From: Prauserella rugosa | GTDB lineage: Bacteria; Actinomycetota; Actinomycetes; Mycobacteriales; Pseudonocardiaceae | DNA: 64,000 nucleotides | Direction: 5' to 3' | Assembly: GCF_000719975.1 (NCBI RefSeq) | Contig: NZ_JOIJ01000012.1 | Coordinates: 1 to 64,000 of the forward strand | Shown: piece after piece, positions 24,516 to 32,515 of the stretch | How positions within the stretch are numbered: position 1 is the first letter of the stretch | Layout of the letters: each line of letters opens with the position of its first letter | The notes under the pieces: generated by a model | The model's database searches: none | Seen by the model: only the letters and a program-made list of their open reading frames with translations | What the model was told of the DNA's origin: nothing | Program-made: the position numbers and the translations under genes

Positions 24516-25245
24516 GGCGGAACCTCCTCCCCCGCAGCCTGCGGATCGCCCGCGCCGGGTCGAGGCCCTTCGGGCAGGCCGCACTGCACCCGTAGATGTA
24601 GTGACAGCGGTCCACTCCGGACTCGCCGCCGATCACGTCGAGCCGCTCACGGCTCGCCGCGTCCCTGCTGTCGGCGATCAGCACCAGCGCACGGTTGAGC
24701 GCGGCCGGGCCGAGGAAGTCGCGGTGGGCGCTGGCGATCCCGCAACTGGAGAAGCATGCGGCGCACCCGATGCAGTCCAGCGCGGGATCGATCACCTCAC
24801 GTTCGGCCGAGTCCGGTTGGATGACGGCGGGCTCGGTGTCCATCCCGGTCTCGGCAGCCTCGTCGGGCACGAGGTAGGGCCGCACCTGCGCCCACGCCCG
24901 CCAGAACGGTCCCGTGTCGACGACCAGGTCACGCACCACCGGAAGCCCGGCCAGCGGGTCGAGGCGGATCCGCGTGGTGTCGTCGGGAACCTCGGTCTGG
25001 CACGCGAGCACCGAGCGGCCGTCGACACGCACGGTGCAGGTGCCGCACATGCCGACCCGGCAGGAGAACCGGAAACCGAGCGCCGGATCGTGCTCCCGCT
25101 GCACGGCCAGCAACACGTCCAGCACCATCATCGGCCGGATCCTGGCCACGACGAAGTCCGCCCGGGCCCCTGCCGTGCTGCGGGTGATGCTCACGTGGAG
25201 CAGATCACCGCCACTGCCCTCGCAGTCAGTCACCGGCGCCGCCAC
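24505..25245 (-). CDS. sdhB: Succinate dehydrogenase/fumarate reductase iron-sulfur subunit
   Basis: 246 residues. The N-terminal plant-type [2Fe-2S] motif is FSCRVGMCGTC plus a later Cys (RSVLAC). The C-terminal clusters are in CIGCAACFSSCG and CHYIYGCSAACPKGLDP. All ligands for three clusters are present, so electron transfer between the flavoprotein and quinone should work. The usual Pro after the fourth Cys of CxxCxxCxxxCP is Gly. Start GTG 25245 has GAGGAG 7 bp upstream; GTG 25233 is possible. It overlaps the lyase gene by 20 bp and sdhA by 11 bp. Confidence 0.87.
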   Translation of the reverse strand: MAAPVTDCEGSGGDLLHVSITRSTAGARADFVVARIRPMMVLDVLLAVQREHDPALGFRFSCRVGMCGTCTVRVDGRSVLACQTEVPDDTTRIRLDPLAGLPVVRDLVVDTGPFWRAWAQVRPYLVPDEAAETGMDTEPAVIQPDSAEREVIDPALDCIGCAACFSSCGIASAHRDFLGPAALNRALVLIADSRDAASRERLDVIGGESGVDRCHYIYGCSAACPKGLDPARAIRRLRGRRFRRER

Positions 25246-26740
25246 CCACGTACTCCTCGACGCGGGCCGCCAACGCGCGTGCTGCATCGTCCACGGTGGA
25301 CCGGGCCGTGTTCAACCAGTCCCGCCAGTCGGCGACCGCGGAATGCGCGCCCGCGAGCGCCTGCCGTACGGGTTCGGCGGCAGGCCCTCCCGCCACCTGA
25401 TGCGCGGAGACGAACCTGGCGGGATCGAGCGCGTCCCGCACCTGCTCGTCACTCAGTCCGGCGTCGCGTCCGAGCACCTCACGCGCAGCCTGGTCCACGA
25501 GCGCGGCGTCCACATCGGCCGGACAGCGGCCCGCCGTCGTTGCCAGGAGCACGAGATGTCCCACCACACGGTGGGCCGAGCGGTAGTCGAGATCTGTTCG
25601 CCGGTGCAGCACGGCAGCCAGCTCGGTGGCCGTCGAGAACCCCGACGCCGCGCGGGCCGCGCACCGCTCCCGATGCACGACGAGCGTGCCCAGGGTTCCC
25701 TCGAGCAGCCGCAACGACGTCGCCGTCTCGTCGCAGGTGCGGAAGAGCGGCGGCACCATCTCCTCCTCGACGTCCTTGATGTCGCCGAAGTTGGTGTTGT
25801 GGAGCGCGCCGAACGCCGACACCATCTCCCCGACGGTGCGTGCGCCGCGCGCCCGCACGTACTCGAACGGGTAGGCGTTCTTCTTCTGCGGCATCATGCT
25901 GCTCGACCCGGCGAACGCGTCGCCGATCTCCACGAGCCCGAACTCGTCGGTGTGCCACAGGTAGAGGTCCTCACACAGCCTGCTGAGCGTGATGCCGAGG
26001 TTCGCGACCGCGGCGGTCGTCTCGAGTCCGTAGTCACCCGAGGCCACGCAATCGATGGTGTTCTCGCGGACCTCGTCGAAGCCGAGCAGGTCGGCGACGA
26101 GCTCGCGGTCGACCGCGTACGACGTGCCCGCGAGCGCGCCGCAACCGAGCGTGCACGCGTTGGTCGTCCGGTACGCCGCGGCGAGCCTGCGCACGTCCCT
26201 GAGCAGTGCATCCGTGACCCCGAGCAGGTAGTGCCCCAGCGTCGAGGGCTGTGCGGGCTGCATGTGGGTCCACTGCGGCATCACGGTCGCCGACTCCCGC
26301 GCCGCGATGTCCAGCAGCCGTTCGATCACCGCGACGAGCCGGTCGACGAGCAACAGGATGCGTGGCCGCAGCGCCATCCGGGTCAGGGGTTCCGGCCTCG
26401 TGCGGCCGAGGTTGATCTCCCCGGCCGCGTCGGGTCCGGCCAGCTCGGTGAGGCGGTTCTCGATGTGCGAGTAGAAGTACTCGTAGGCCGGATTGAATTC
26501 GGACAGCGACTCCGCACCCTCGGCGCTCATCAAGTTCAGCGCGGACAGCAGCCGCCGGACGTGGTCGGGTTCGACGATGCCGGTGTCCCCGAGCATCACC
26601 GACCACGCCTTGTTGGTCTCGAGCAGTGCGTCGTAGTACTCGGCCAGCATGAACCGGAAGCTCGGTTCCAGCACCGTGGCCGTGTAGATCTCACCAGGCG
26701 GTTCGGTCAATCGTTCGCGGGAAATCCGCTCGGCCGGCAT
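25226..26740 (-). CDS. Argininosuccinate lyase-like member of the fumarase/aspartase superfamily
   Basis: 504 residues with three superfamily regions: THMQPAQPSTLGHY (catalytic His region), TLGCGALAGTSYAVDRE, and the flexible catalytic loop SSSMMPQKKN. It is closest in style to argininosuccinate lyase but lacks key signatures of that enzyme. GRSRND is replaced by GRTRPEP and SDRDF by ASGDY, so it is probably not ArgH of arginine synthesis. The family eliminates fumarate, or adds to fumarate-like acids. It is the first gene of the operon with an SDH/FRD complex, consistent with fumarate or a substituted fumarate as intermediate. ATG 26740 follows GGAGG. Operator and promoter lie just upstream. 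Confidence 0.8.
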   Translation of the reverse strand: MPAERISRERLTEPPGEIYTATVLEPSFRFMLAEYYDALLETNKAWSVMLGDTGIVEPDHVRRLLSALNLMSAEGAESLSEFNPAYEYFYSHIENRLTELAGPDAAGEINLGRTRPEPLTRMALRPRILLLVDRLVAVIERLLDIAARESATVMPQWTHMQPAQPSTLGHYLLGVTDALLRDVRRLAAAYRTTNACTLGCGALAGTSYAVDRELVADLLGFDEVRENTIDCVASGDYGLETTAAVANLGITLSRLCEDLYLWHTDEFGLVEIGDAFAGSSSMMPQKKNAYPFEYVRARGARTVGEMVSAFGALHNTNFGDIKDVEEEMVPPLFRTCDETATSLRLLEGTLGTLVVHRERCAARAASGFSTATELAAVLHRRTDLDYRSAHRVVGHLVLLATTAGRCPADVDAALVDQAAREVLGRDAGLSDEQVRDALDPARFVSAHQVAGGPAAEPVRQALAGAHSAVADWRDWLNTARSTVDDAARALAARVEEYVGGGAGD

Positions 26741-26769
26741 TCCTACCTCCAACTCCGCGACACTGCGGG

Positions 26770-26784
26770 TGTGGTTTGACCTCT
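26770..26784. promoter_or_regulatory. Regulon operator, site A (lyase-sdh operon)
   Basis: TGTGGT-TTG-ACCTCT, a 6-3-6 imperfect palindrome sharing the consensus WGWGGT-WWG-ACCWCT with four other sites in the window. It lies just downstream of the transcription start predicted from the promoter at 26796-26825 and 30 bp upstream of the lyase ATG, a position that suits repression. Confidence 0.65.
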
Positions 26785-26795
26785 GCCCTCCTCGC

Positions 26796-26825
26796 ATCGT
26801 CACGAACCGCCGAGCACGGTGTCAA
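26796..26825 (-). promoter_or_regulatory. Promoter of the lyase-sdhBACD operon
   Basis: On the minus strand TTGACA (26825-26820) is followed after 18 bp by GACGAT (26801-26796). The predicted start is near 26789, so operator A would be occupied by RNA polymerase or bound repressor just beyond +1. Confidence 0.5.
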
Positions 26826-26866
26826 CGCGGCAGTGACGCCGACCACACACCACGACGGACGTGCGG

Positions 26867-27589
26867 TCAGGCAGACAACAGGGTCGCCATACCGGCGCCC
26901 ATCACGAGAAGACACGTCACGACGCGGAAGACCTCGGCCCTAATGCGGGTTCCCCATGCGGTGCCGATCCAGTTACCGAGCAGCGCCCCTGGCAACCACC
27001 ACACGAGCAGCCACACGTCGTCCATCGCCACGCCGTCACGCAGGCCGAGCACAACGAGCCCGACGGCGTTGCTCAACACGAAGTACACCGCGAGGTCGGC
27101 GATGAAGCTCCGCTGCCCCGAGGCGTCCGAGGACAACGCCAGCGCCACCGGCACTCCGTTGAGGGACGTCGTGGTGCCCAGCGCACCGCCGGCGAATCCG
27201 GCCAGCGCGTAGGTCGCCACCGGACGGTCGCCGGGCTCGGGCCGCCGGAAGATCATGATCGGCGCGACGACGAGCACCAGCACCCCCGTGACGATGCGGA
27301 TGCCGGAGGGATCGACCACACCACCGATCAACGCACCCGCGACGAGTCCCGGAAAACTGCCGACGGCCAACGGGAGCGCTCGGCGCCACCGAATCGACGC
27401 CCACAGGCGGTACATCACCGCCACCCTGGTGGCCAGGGCGATCGCCAGGTTCACCGCGACCGCCGTGGCGGGGTGCACGCCCAGCAGCATCAGCAGCGGT
27501 GTCGCGATGAGGTTGTAGCCGAAGCCGGTCATCCCACCGAGTACCGCAGCGAGGATCACGATGCCCACACCCGCGACCACCGTCGACAT
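26867..27589 (-). CDS. TauE/SafE (TSUP) family membrane transporter, probable sulfite exporter
   Basis: 240 residues, about eight helices, starting with the family-typical GGMTGFGYNLIATPLLMLL half and a second related half (GFAGGALGTTTSLNGVPVALAL). TSUP proteins export sulfite, sulfoacetate or related anions. Near genes for sulfolactate cleavage, sulfite is the obvious cargo. ATG 27589 lies behind GGGAGGAG. It is divergent from the DASS symporter and upstream of the lyase operon, with regulon site B between the two divergent starts. Confidence 0.82.
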   Translation of the reverse strand: MSTVVAGVGIVILAAVLGGMTGFGYNLIATPLLMLLGVHPATAVAVNLAIALATRVAVMYRLWASIRWRRALPLAVGSFPGLVAGALIGGVVDPSGIRIVTGVLVLVVAPIMIFRRPEPGDRPVATYALAGFAGGALGTTTSLNGVPVALALSSDASGQRSFIADLAVYFVLSNAVGLVVLGLRDGVAMDDVWLLVWWLPGALLGNWIGTAWGTRIRAEVFRVVTCLLVMGAGMATLLSA

Positions 27590-27657
27590 CGACCACTCCT
27601 CCCACACGCCCCCGACGCGGCAGGCTAACGCACGGGAGGCCTTACGTGCTGAAAGAA

Positions 27658-27672
27658 AGAGGTAAGACCTCT
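27658..27672. promoter_or_regulatory. Regulon operator, site B (between TSUP and DASS genes)
   Basis: AGAGGT-AAG-ACCTCT is a perfect 6-3-6 palindrome and the best match to the regulon consensus. It abuts a TTGACT hexamer at 27674-27679, a plausible -35 for the DASS gene. Two further half-sites, TGTGGT at 27679-27684 and AGTGGT at 27693-27698, follow. It could serve both divergent genes. Confidence 0.7.
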
Positions 27673-27715
27673 GTTGACTGTGGTCTGGGTCTAGTGGTCT
27701 ACGTCACTCGAAGGT

Positions 27716-29368
27716 ATGGTGCGCCGCATGGCTACTGAGGTCAACGACGGTGCAGGCGGCAACGAGGCAGCCGGCACCGTCCAGGGACGTTCCGGTACGG
27801 ACGTCACCTCCGCGCTGCTTTCCGGCGGTACCTACCGCAGCCTCGGCGAACAAACCCTGTCCCCTGCCGAAGAACGCGTCGAACGGGCACGCCGCACGAT
27901 CGGTTTCGTACTCGCTCCGCTGATCACGGTCGTCTTCCTGTTCCTCCCTCTCGGTCTCGACGGAACACAGCACAAACTCGCCGCCGTACTCCTCGGGGTC
28001 GTCGTGTTGTGGGTGTGCGAGCCGGTGCCGATCCCGGTCGGCGGACTGATCGGCGTGGCCGCCATCGTGCTGTTCGGCATCGCACCCGCCGACGAAGCAC
28101 TCGCCCCCTTCGGCTCCTCGACGGTCTTCGTCTTCATCGGCGCCTTCATTCTCGCTCAGGCGATGCTCCGACACGGCCTGGCGAAGCGATTCGCCTTCCT
28201 CGTGCTCTCGATCCCTGGCGTGGGCAGGACGACGACGCGGGTCGTCGCGGCGTTCGGGCTGATCACCGCCGTGCTGTCGGCGGTCATCTCGAACACCGCG
28301 ACCGTCGCGATGCTGCTGCCGACCGCGGTCGGCATCCTGGCCGTCATCGCGGACCTCATCCGTAAGGACCTGCCCGAGGGCGCCCCGTTCGATCCGCTTC
28401 GTCTGCGGGTCGGCGTCGCCCTGATGCTCATGCTCGCCTACGGTTCGGGCGCGGGCGGCCTGCTGACGCCCATCGGCTCGGCGCCCAACCTGATCGGAAG
28501 GGAGTTCATCGAGGAGGCCACGGGCAGGAACATCTCGTTCCTCAGCTGGTTCCTGATGGCGCTGCCGATCTGCGCGATCATGTTCGTGCTGCTCGCCGTC
28601 GTGCTCCTGCTGCTGAACCGCCCGGAGATCAAACGCATCAGCGGCGTCGACGAGTACGTGGCCGCCGAGCGCGCCAAGCTCGGCCGGATGTCGGGGGCCG
28701 AACGCAACACGCTGATCGCCTTCGCCGTGACCGTCACGCTGTGGGTCGTCCCCGGCATCGTCGCCCTCGTGGCCGGAGACGATTCGGCCGCCTACACCAC
28801 GGTCAGCGACCACCTCGACGAAGGCGTCGTGGCCGTGCTCGGCGCCGCTCTGCTGTTCGTCCTGCCGACCCGCTGGTCGCGTCGCGAGTTCACCCTGACC
28901 TGGTCGGAGGCGAGCAAGATCGACTGGGGCACCATCCTGCTGTTCGGCTGCGGAATCATCTTCGGCACGTTGCTGGCCGACACGAAGTTGGCCGAGACGA
29001 TCGGCACGGGCGCGGCCGACGCGCTCGGACTCGGCAGCAGCGTGATGATCCTGGTGTTCGCCGTCGTCCTCGCGGTCGTCATCTCGGAGACGACGTCGAA
29101 CACCGCGGCGGCATCGGTGGTCGTGCCGATCCTCATCCCGGTCGCAGCCGCGGCAGGGGTCGATCCGTTCGTGCCTGCGCTCGCCGCGACGTTCGGCGCG
29201 TCCTTCGGGTTCATGCTCCCGGTGTCGACACCGCAGAACGCGATCGTCTACGGATCGGGCGCGGTTCCCATCACGAAGATGATCCGGTCGGGCTTCACCT
29301 TCGACATCGCCGGAATCCTGCTGTTGGCCCTGTTGCTGCCGGTGACGGCGGCCATGGTGTTCGGCTGA
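27716..29368 (+). CDS. DASS (SLC13) family sodium/anion symporter
   Basis: 550 residues with about a dozen helices after a hydrophilic N-terminus of some 60 residues. The two substrate-site repeats of the DASS family are SNTATVAMLLP and TSNTAAASVVVP, with PIGSAPNLIG and the GFMLPVSTPQNAI segment. DASS proteins import C4-dicarboxylates, citrate or sulfate with sodium. Under the regulon operator a sulfonated or plain dicarboxylate is likely. ATG 27716 or 27728 may be the start; neither has a good Shine-Dalgarno, and the promoter position would give a very short leader. Confidence 0.85.
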   Translation: MVRRMATEVNDGAGGNEAAGTVQGRSGTDVTSALLSGGTYRSLGEQTLSPAEERVERARRTIGFVLAPLITVVFLFLPLGLDGTQHKLAAVLLGVVVLWVCEPVPIPVGGLIGVAAIVLFGIAPADEALAPFGSSTVFVFIGAFILAQAMLRHGLAKRFAFLVLSIPGVGRTTTRVVAAFGLITAVLSAVISNTATVAMLLPTAVGILAVIADLIRKDLPEGAPFDPLRLRVGVALMLMLAYGSGAGGLLTPIGSAPNLIGREFIEEATGRNISFLSWFLMALPICAIMFVLLAVVLLLLNRPEIKRISGVDEYVAAERAKLGRMSGAERNTLIAFAVTVTLWVVPGIVALVAGDDSAAYTTVSDHLDEGVVAVLGAALLFVLPTRWSRREFTLTWSEASKIDWGTILLFGCGIIFGTLLADTKLAETIGTGAADALGLGSSVMILVFAVVLAVVISETTSNTAAASVVVPILIPVAAAAGVDPFVPALAATFGASFGFMLPVSTPQNAIVYGSGAVPITKMIRSGFTFDIAGILLLALLLPVTAAMVFG

Positions 29369-29408
29369 CCGACGCGGCGCCGATCGACAGGCGACCGCGA
29401 ACGGTTGC

Positions 29409-29439
29409 GTGGTGCCCGGACCCCGAGTCCGGGCACCAC
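29409..29439. terminator. Bidirectional terminator between DASS and GntR genes
   Basis: GTGGTGCCCGGA pairs perfectly with TCCGGGCACCAC over 12 bp around a 7-nt loop, in the 72-bp gap between two convergent genes. Confidence 0.75.
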
Positions 29440-29440
29440 G

Positions 29441-30157
29441 TCACTCCTCGCCCTGTTCCTCCACGAACTTCCGCGCGGCGGCGTGCGCGCCCCGGATGTG
29501 CGCCCTGGCCGCAGCCTGCGCTCCGCGGGAGTCACCGTCCTTGATGGCCTCGAGGATCCGCGCGTGCTCGGCGGCGGATTTCTCCAACCTGCCGGGCATC
29601 CGCAGCGTCGTCTCCATCCCGGCGACCATGATCTCGTTCAGGACTCCCAATGTCCGCAACAGGAACCGGTTGCCCGCAACGCGGACGACCGCCTCGTGGA
29701 ACGCCGCGTCGAGCCGTTGGAGTTCGTCCCAGTCGACCGTGCCGCGGGTCGCGTCGACCAGGCGGTCGTAGGCGTCCTGGAGCCACTCGATCCCGGTCTC
29801 GGTCCGGTTCTTGGCAGCCCAGCCCGCGGCGGGAACCTCGAGCACCTCCCGCATGGCGAACAGCTCGTCGACGTCGTGTTCGTACGACGTGAGACTGCTC
29901 GTGAGACGCTTGGTGGTCGCCGGTTCCTCGACGAAGACACCCTGGCCGTGCCGCACCGCCAGCCGGCCGCGCGCGGCCAGCGACCGAATGGCTTCGCGCA
30001 GCGACGGCCTGCTCACCCCGAGCATCGTGGCCAGTTCCCGTTCGGGCGGCAGACGGTCACCGGGCCGCAGCTGCTCGGCGGTGATCAGCTCTTCGATGCG
30101 ATCGGCGATCCGGGCGGCCAACGACCCCGGCGGCCTGATCGGTTCCCACAGATTCAC
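29441..30157 (-). CDS. GntR/FadR-family (FCD) transcriptional regulator
   Basis: About 238 residues. The winged helix (LRPGDRLPPERELATMLGVSRPSLREAI) is followed by an FCD effector domain with the metal-binding Asp/His pattern (FHEAVVRVAGN and later HARILEAIKDGD). FCD regulators of the FadR/PdhR/LldR group bind GGTnnnACC-type palindromes. That matches the five regulon operators, so this is the best candidate for their repressor. The longest frame starts at GTG 30169, but the Shine-Dalgarno AAGGGAG overlaps it. GTG 30157 or TTG 30160 fits better. Confidence 0.85.
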   Translation of the reverse strand: MNLWEPIRPPGSLAARIADRIEELITAEQLRPGDRLPPERELATMLGVSRPSLREAIRSLAARGRLAVRHGQGVFVEEPATTKRLTSSLTSYEHDVDELFAMREVLEVPAAGWAAKNRTETGIEWLQDAYDRLVDATRGTVDWDELQRLDAAFHEAVVRVAGNRFLLRTLGVLNEIMVAGMETTLRMPGRLEKSAAEHARILEAIKDGDSRGAQAAARAHIRGAHAAARKFVEEQGEE

Positions 30158-30181
30158 CAACGCACGCACTCCCTTTGGTCA

Positions 30182-30199
30182 ACTGGCCTGGCCAGTATA
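30182..30199 (-). promoter_or_regulatory. Promoter -10 with overlapping palindrome of the GntR gene
   Basis: On the minus strand TATACT (30199-30194) is a strong -10. The perfect 6-3-6 palindrome ACTGGC-CTG-GCCAGT (30182-30196) overlaps it and the expected start site. It has the geometry of the regulon sites but different arms. Autoregulation is plausible. Confidence 0.55.
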
Positions 30200-30308
30200 C
30201 CTCTCGGCGGCGTCGGTGCCGGTCCGCGGCGTCGGCGCCGGTCCAGGACGACGGGCTTCCCGCCACGGTACGGCGCGGGGCAGTGCACCGGTCCGGACGG
30301 CCTGCCGG

Positions 30309-31341
30309 TCACACGAGGTGCGCCGTGCCGAGCCGGGCGCTCCACTCGGTGAGCCGGGTCAGGGTGGCCGGGTCCGGTTCGACCGGCCGATCGTCGGCGA
30401 CCTCGCGGCGCGATCCGCGTCGCACCCGGCGTGCGGCCGCCCGCGGCGACGATCGCATCGGCCAGTGCCGTGAACCGGTCCTCGTTCCTTCCCGTACCGC
30501 CGCTGCCGAAGAGATCGGGCCGCAGCGTGAGGACGAGATGTCCGATGCCCTGCGGCGTCGCGTCGTCGCCGCGGTCGAACATGTCCGGCACGGCCTCCGA
30601 CAGGTTCGGGCCGACGAGCGCCCCGGTCAGCGCCTCGACGAGCAGGCCCACGGCGTAGCCCTTGGCACCGCCCATCGGCGTCAGCATGCCCCGCAACGCC
30701 GCGGCCGGGTCGGTGGTGGGCCTGCCCTCGACGTCGAACGCCCACCCCGGTTCGAGCTCGACGCCGGTCTGCGCCCTCCAGGCGATGGTGCCCCGCGCGA
30801 CCGCGCTGGTGGCGAGGTCGAGGACGAGCGGGCGCGGCCGGGCGGGCACGCCCGCCGCCATGGGACTCGTCGACAGCACGGCGCGGTGACCGTTCCACGG
30901 CGGCATGACGGCCGGGCCGTTGGTGAACACCAACGCGATCATGCCGGCCTCCAGCGCCGGGTACACGTAGGCACCGAGCGCGCCGCAGTGCGAGGAGTTG
31001 CGGATCGCGACGGCCGCGACACCGCTGGTACGGCACAGTTCGACGGCCCGGCGCGCCGCCTCCCACAGCTGCCAGTGCCCGAGCCCCGCGTTGCCGTCGT
31101 ACACCGCCACCCCGCCCGTGGTCGACTCCTCGGCGAGCGCGGCATCGGCCCGGCAGCCGCCTGCCTCGAGCCGCGCGAGATAGTGCGGCAGGCGCAGCAC
31201 CCCGTGCGAGGCCACGCCCCAGACGTCGGCCAGCACGAGGATCTCGGCGGTGCGCTCGGCGTGCGGCTCCGGAACCCCCGAGGCGACCAGCAGGTCCCTG
31301 ACGAGCACGCGCAGCCGGCCTGCCGTCCAGGATCCGCTCAT
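30309..31341 (-). CDS. comC: ComC-type (R)-sulfolactate dehydrogenase of the LDH2/MDH2 family, apparent frameshift
   Basis: About 344 residues if a frameshift near 30425-30428 is corrected. The body is a clear LDH2/MDH2 dehydrogenase (VWGVASHGVLRLPHYL, NSSHCGALGAYVYPALE, MTPMGGAKGYAVGLLVE-like) using NAD(P)H on 2-hydroxyacids. At a GGG run one base appears extra or two missing. In the original frame the tail turns Arg-rich and runs to 30154, over the GntR promoter. The +1 frame gives a family-like end (EVADDRPVEPDPATLTRL...) and stops at 30309. Loss of the C-terminus could impair the enzyme, or it may be a sequencing error. ATG 31341 overlaps slcC by 4 bp. ComC and SlcC together interconvert sulfolactate enantiomers through sulfopyruvate. 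Confidence 0.78.
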
Positions 31342-32321
31342 GCGGGCACCCACGCGCGGTGCGCACCGACCGCACTCGCGGCCTTGCCGCCGCCGAGTAC
31401 GGCCGCGATGTCGTCGGACAGTGCCGACACGATGCGTTCCTGACTCTCGACCGTGAGCCCGGCGACATGAGGCGTGTAGATCACCGAGGGGAATCCGTCG
31501 AGTGGACTCGTCTCGGGGGGTTCGGTCTCCCGCACGTCGAGCCCTGCTCCGCGCACGACGCCGGAGGCGAGTGCCTCGGTGAGGGCGTCCTCGTCCACCA
31601 CCTCGCCACGTCCGACGCTGACGAGCACCACGCCCGGTCGCACGGCCGCGAAGGCCTCGGCGTCGAGCAGGTGGCGGGTCTGCGGTGTCGCGGGCAGGTG
31701 GACGCTGAGTACGTCCGCCTCCGCGAGCACGCGCTCCCACGCGGCCATCGTGACGCCGCTCGCGCGCACCGTCTCCGAGGCGGGATCGACGTACGGGTCG
31801 TAGGCCAGTACGTTCATGTCGAATCCGCGCAGCACACGCGCCACCGCGGCGCCGGTGGCTCCGAACCCGAGCAGTCCCCAGGTGCCGCCGGTGAGTTCGC
31901 GGCCGGACCTGCGGTCCCATCCACCCTCCCGCACGGCGCGATCGTGGGCCGGCACGTCGCGCAGCACCGACAGCGCCAACGTGAGCGTGTGCTCGGCGAC
32001 GCTGGTGGCGTTCACCCCGCGGGCCGCGGAGACCACCACCCCTGCCCGATCGGCCGCGTCGACGTCGATGTTGTCCAGTCCGGTGCCCGCGCGTGCGACG
32101 ACGCGCAGGTTCGGCGCAGCCTCCAGGAGCTGCGCGGTGACCTGCGCCTTGTTCCGCACGACCACGGCCGCCGCGTCGGACACCGTGTGCCGCAGCAGGT
32201 CCGGGTCGACCCAGGCATCCGGTTCCCAGCGCAGCTCGTACCGTTGCGCGAGCGTGTCGAACGCCGGCCCCCACACGTCCTCGACGACGACCACCGGGCC
32301 GGCCATTCCCGCGGAGTTCAT
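31338..32321 (-). CDS. slcC: SlcC-type (S)-sulfolactate dehydrogenase (SerA-like D-2-hydroxyacid dehydrogenase)
   Basis: 327 residues of the 2-hydroxyacid dehydrogenase family. The NAD fold GFGATG lies near residue 150. The catalytic Arg is in GRGEVVDEDAL (about 238), the Glu in VRETEPP (about 265) and the His in TPHVAG (about 285). No ACT domain is present, so it is not a full PGDH. In sulfolactate degraders an enzyme of this family oxidises (S)-sulfolactate to sulfopyruvate, and ComC reduces it to the (R) form used by SuyAB. The adjacent comC and divergent suyAB make this assignment likely; the substrate is still inferred. Promoter and site C lie directly upstream. Confidence 0.82.
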   Translation of the reverse strand: MNSAGMAGPVVVVEDVWGPAFDTLAQRYELRWEPDAWVDPDLLRHTVSDAAAVVVRNKAQVTAQLLEAAPNLRVVARAGTGLDNIDVDAADRAGVVVSAARGVNATSVAEHTLTLALSVLRDVPAHDRAVREGGWDRRSGRELTGGTWGLLGFGATGAAVARVLRGFDMNVLAYDPYVDPASETVRASGVTMAAWERVLAEADVLSVHLPATPQTRHLLDAEAFAAVRPGVVLVSVGRGEVVDEDALTEALASGVVRGAGLDVRETEPPETSPLDGFPSVIYTPHVAGLTVESQERIVSALSDDIAAVLGGGKAASAVGAHRAWVPA

Positions 32322-32340
32322 TGATCACGATCCTCACATC

Positions 32341-32355
32341 TGAGGTTTGACCTCT
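32341..32355. promoter_or_regulatory. Regulon operator, site C (slcC-comC)
   Basis: TGAGGT-TTG-ACCTCT, five of six arm bases symmetric. It starts about 4 bp downstream of the transcription start predicted from the slcC promoter and 20 bp upstream of the slcC ATG. Confidence 0.7.
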
Positions 32356-32365
32356 GTCCCTCAGG

Positions 32366-32394
32366 AACGTAACCGACGGCACCGCGGTTGCCAA
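32366..32394 (-). promoter_or_regulatory. Promoter of slcC-comC
   Basis: On the minus strand TTGGCA (32394-32389) and TACGTT (32371-32366) are spaced by exactly 17 bp, predicting a start near 32359. Confidence 0.6.
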
Positions 32395-32442
32395 CACGCC
32401 CGCGACCGGATCACGTTTTCTCCCACGTGGACGACGGTTTCG

Positions 32443-32472
32443 TTGACAAGCGTTCTCCCCCGCTCCTACCGT
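32443..32472 (+). promoter_or_regulatory. Promoter of suyAB
   Basis: TTGACA (32443-32448) and TACCGT (32467-32472) are 18 bp apart. The predicted start near 32479 places operator D immediately downstream. Confidence 0.6.
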
Positions 32473-32482
32473 TCCACTCGGC

Positions 32483-32497
32483 AGAGGTAAGACCACT
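32483..32497. promoter_or_regulatory. Regulon operator, site D (suyAB)
   Basis: AGAGGT-AAG-ACCACT, five of six arm bases symmetric, 18 bp upstream of the suyA ATG and just past the predicted +1 of the suyAB promoter. It mirrors the arrangement at slcC, at the lyase operon and at the MFS gene. Confidence 0.7.
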
Positions 32498-32515
32498 TAC
32501 CGAGATGGGGTTACG

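Noticed and set aside
30154..32496. A very long minus-strand frame (about 780 codons) across slcC and comC
   Set aside because: Its first half is the Arg/Gly-rich antiphase of slcC and its second half is comC. It has no ribosome-binding site at the first start and is explained by the two overlapping genes plus the comC frameshift.
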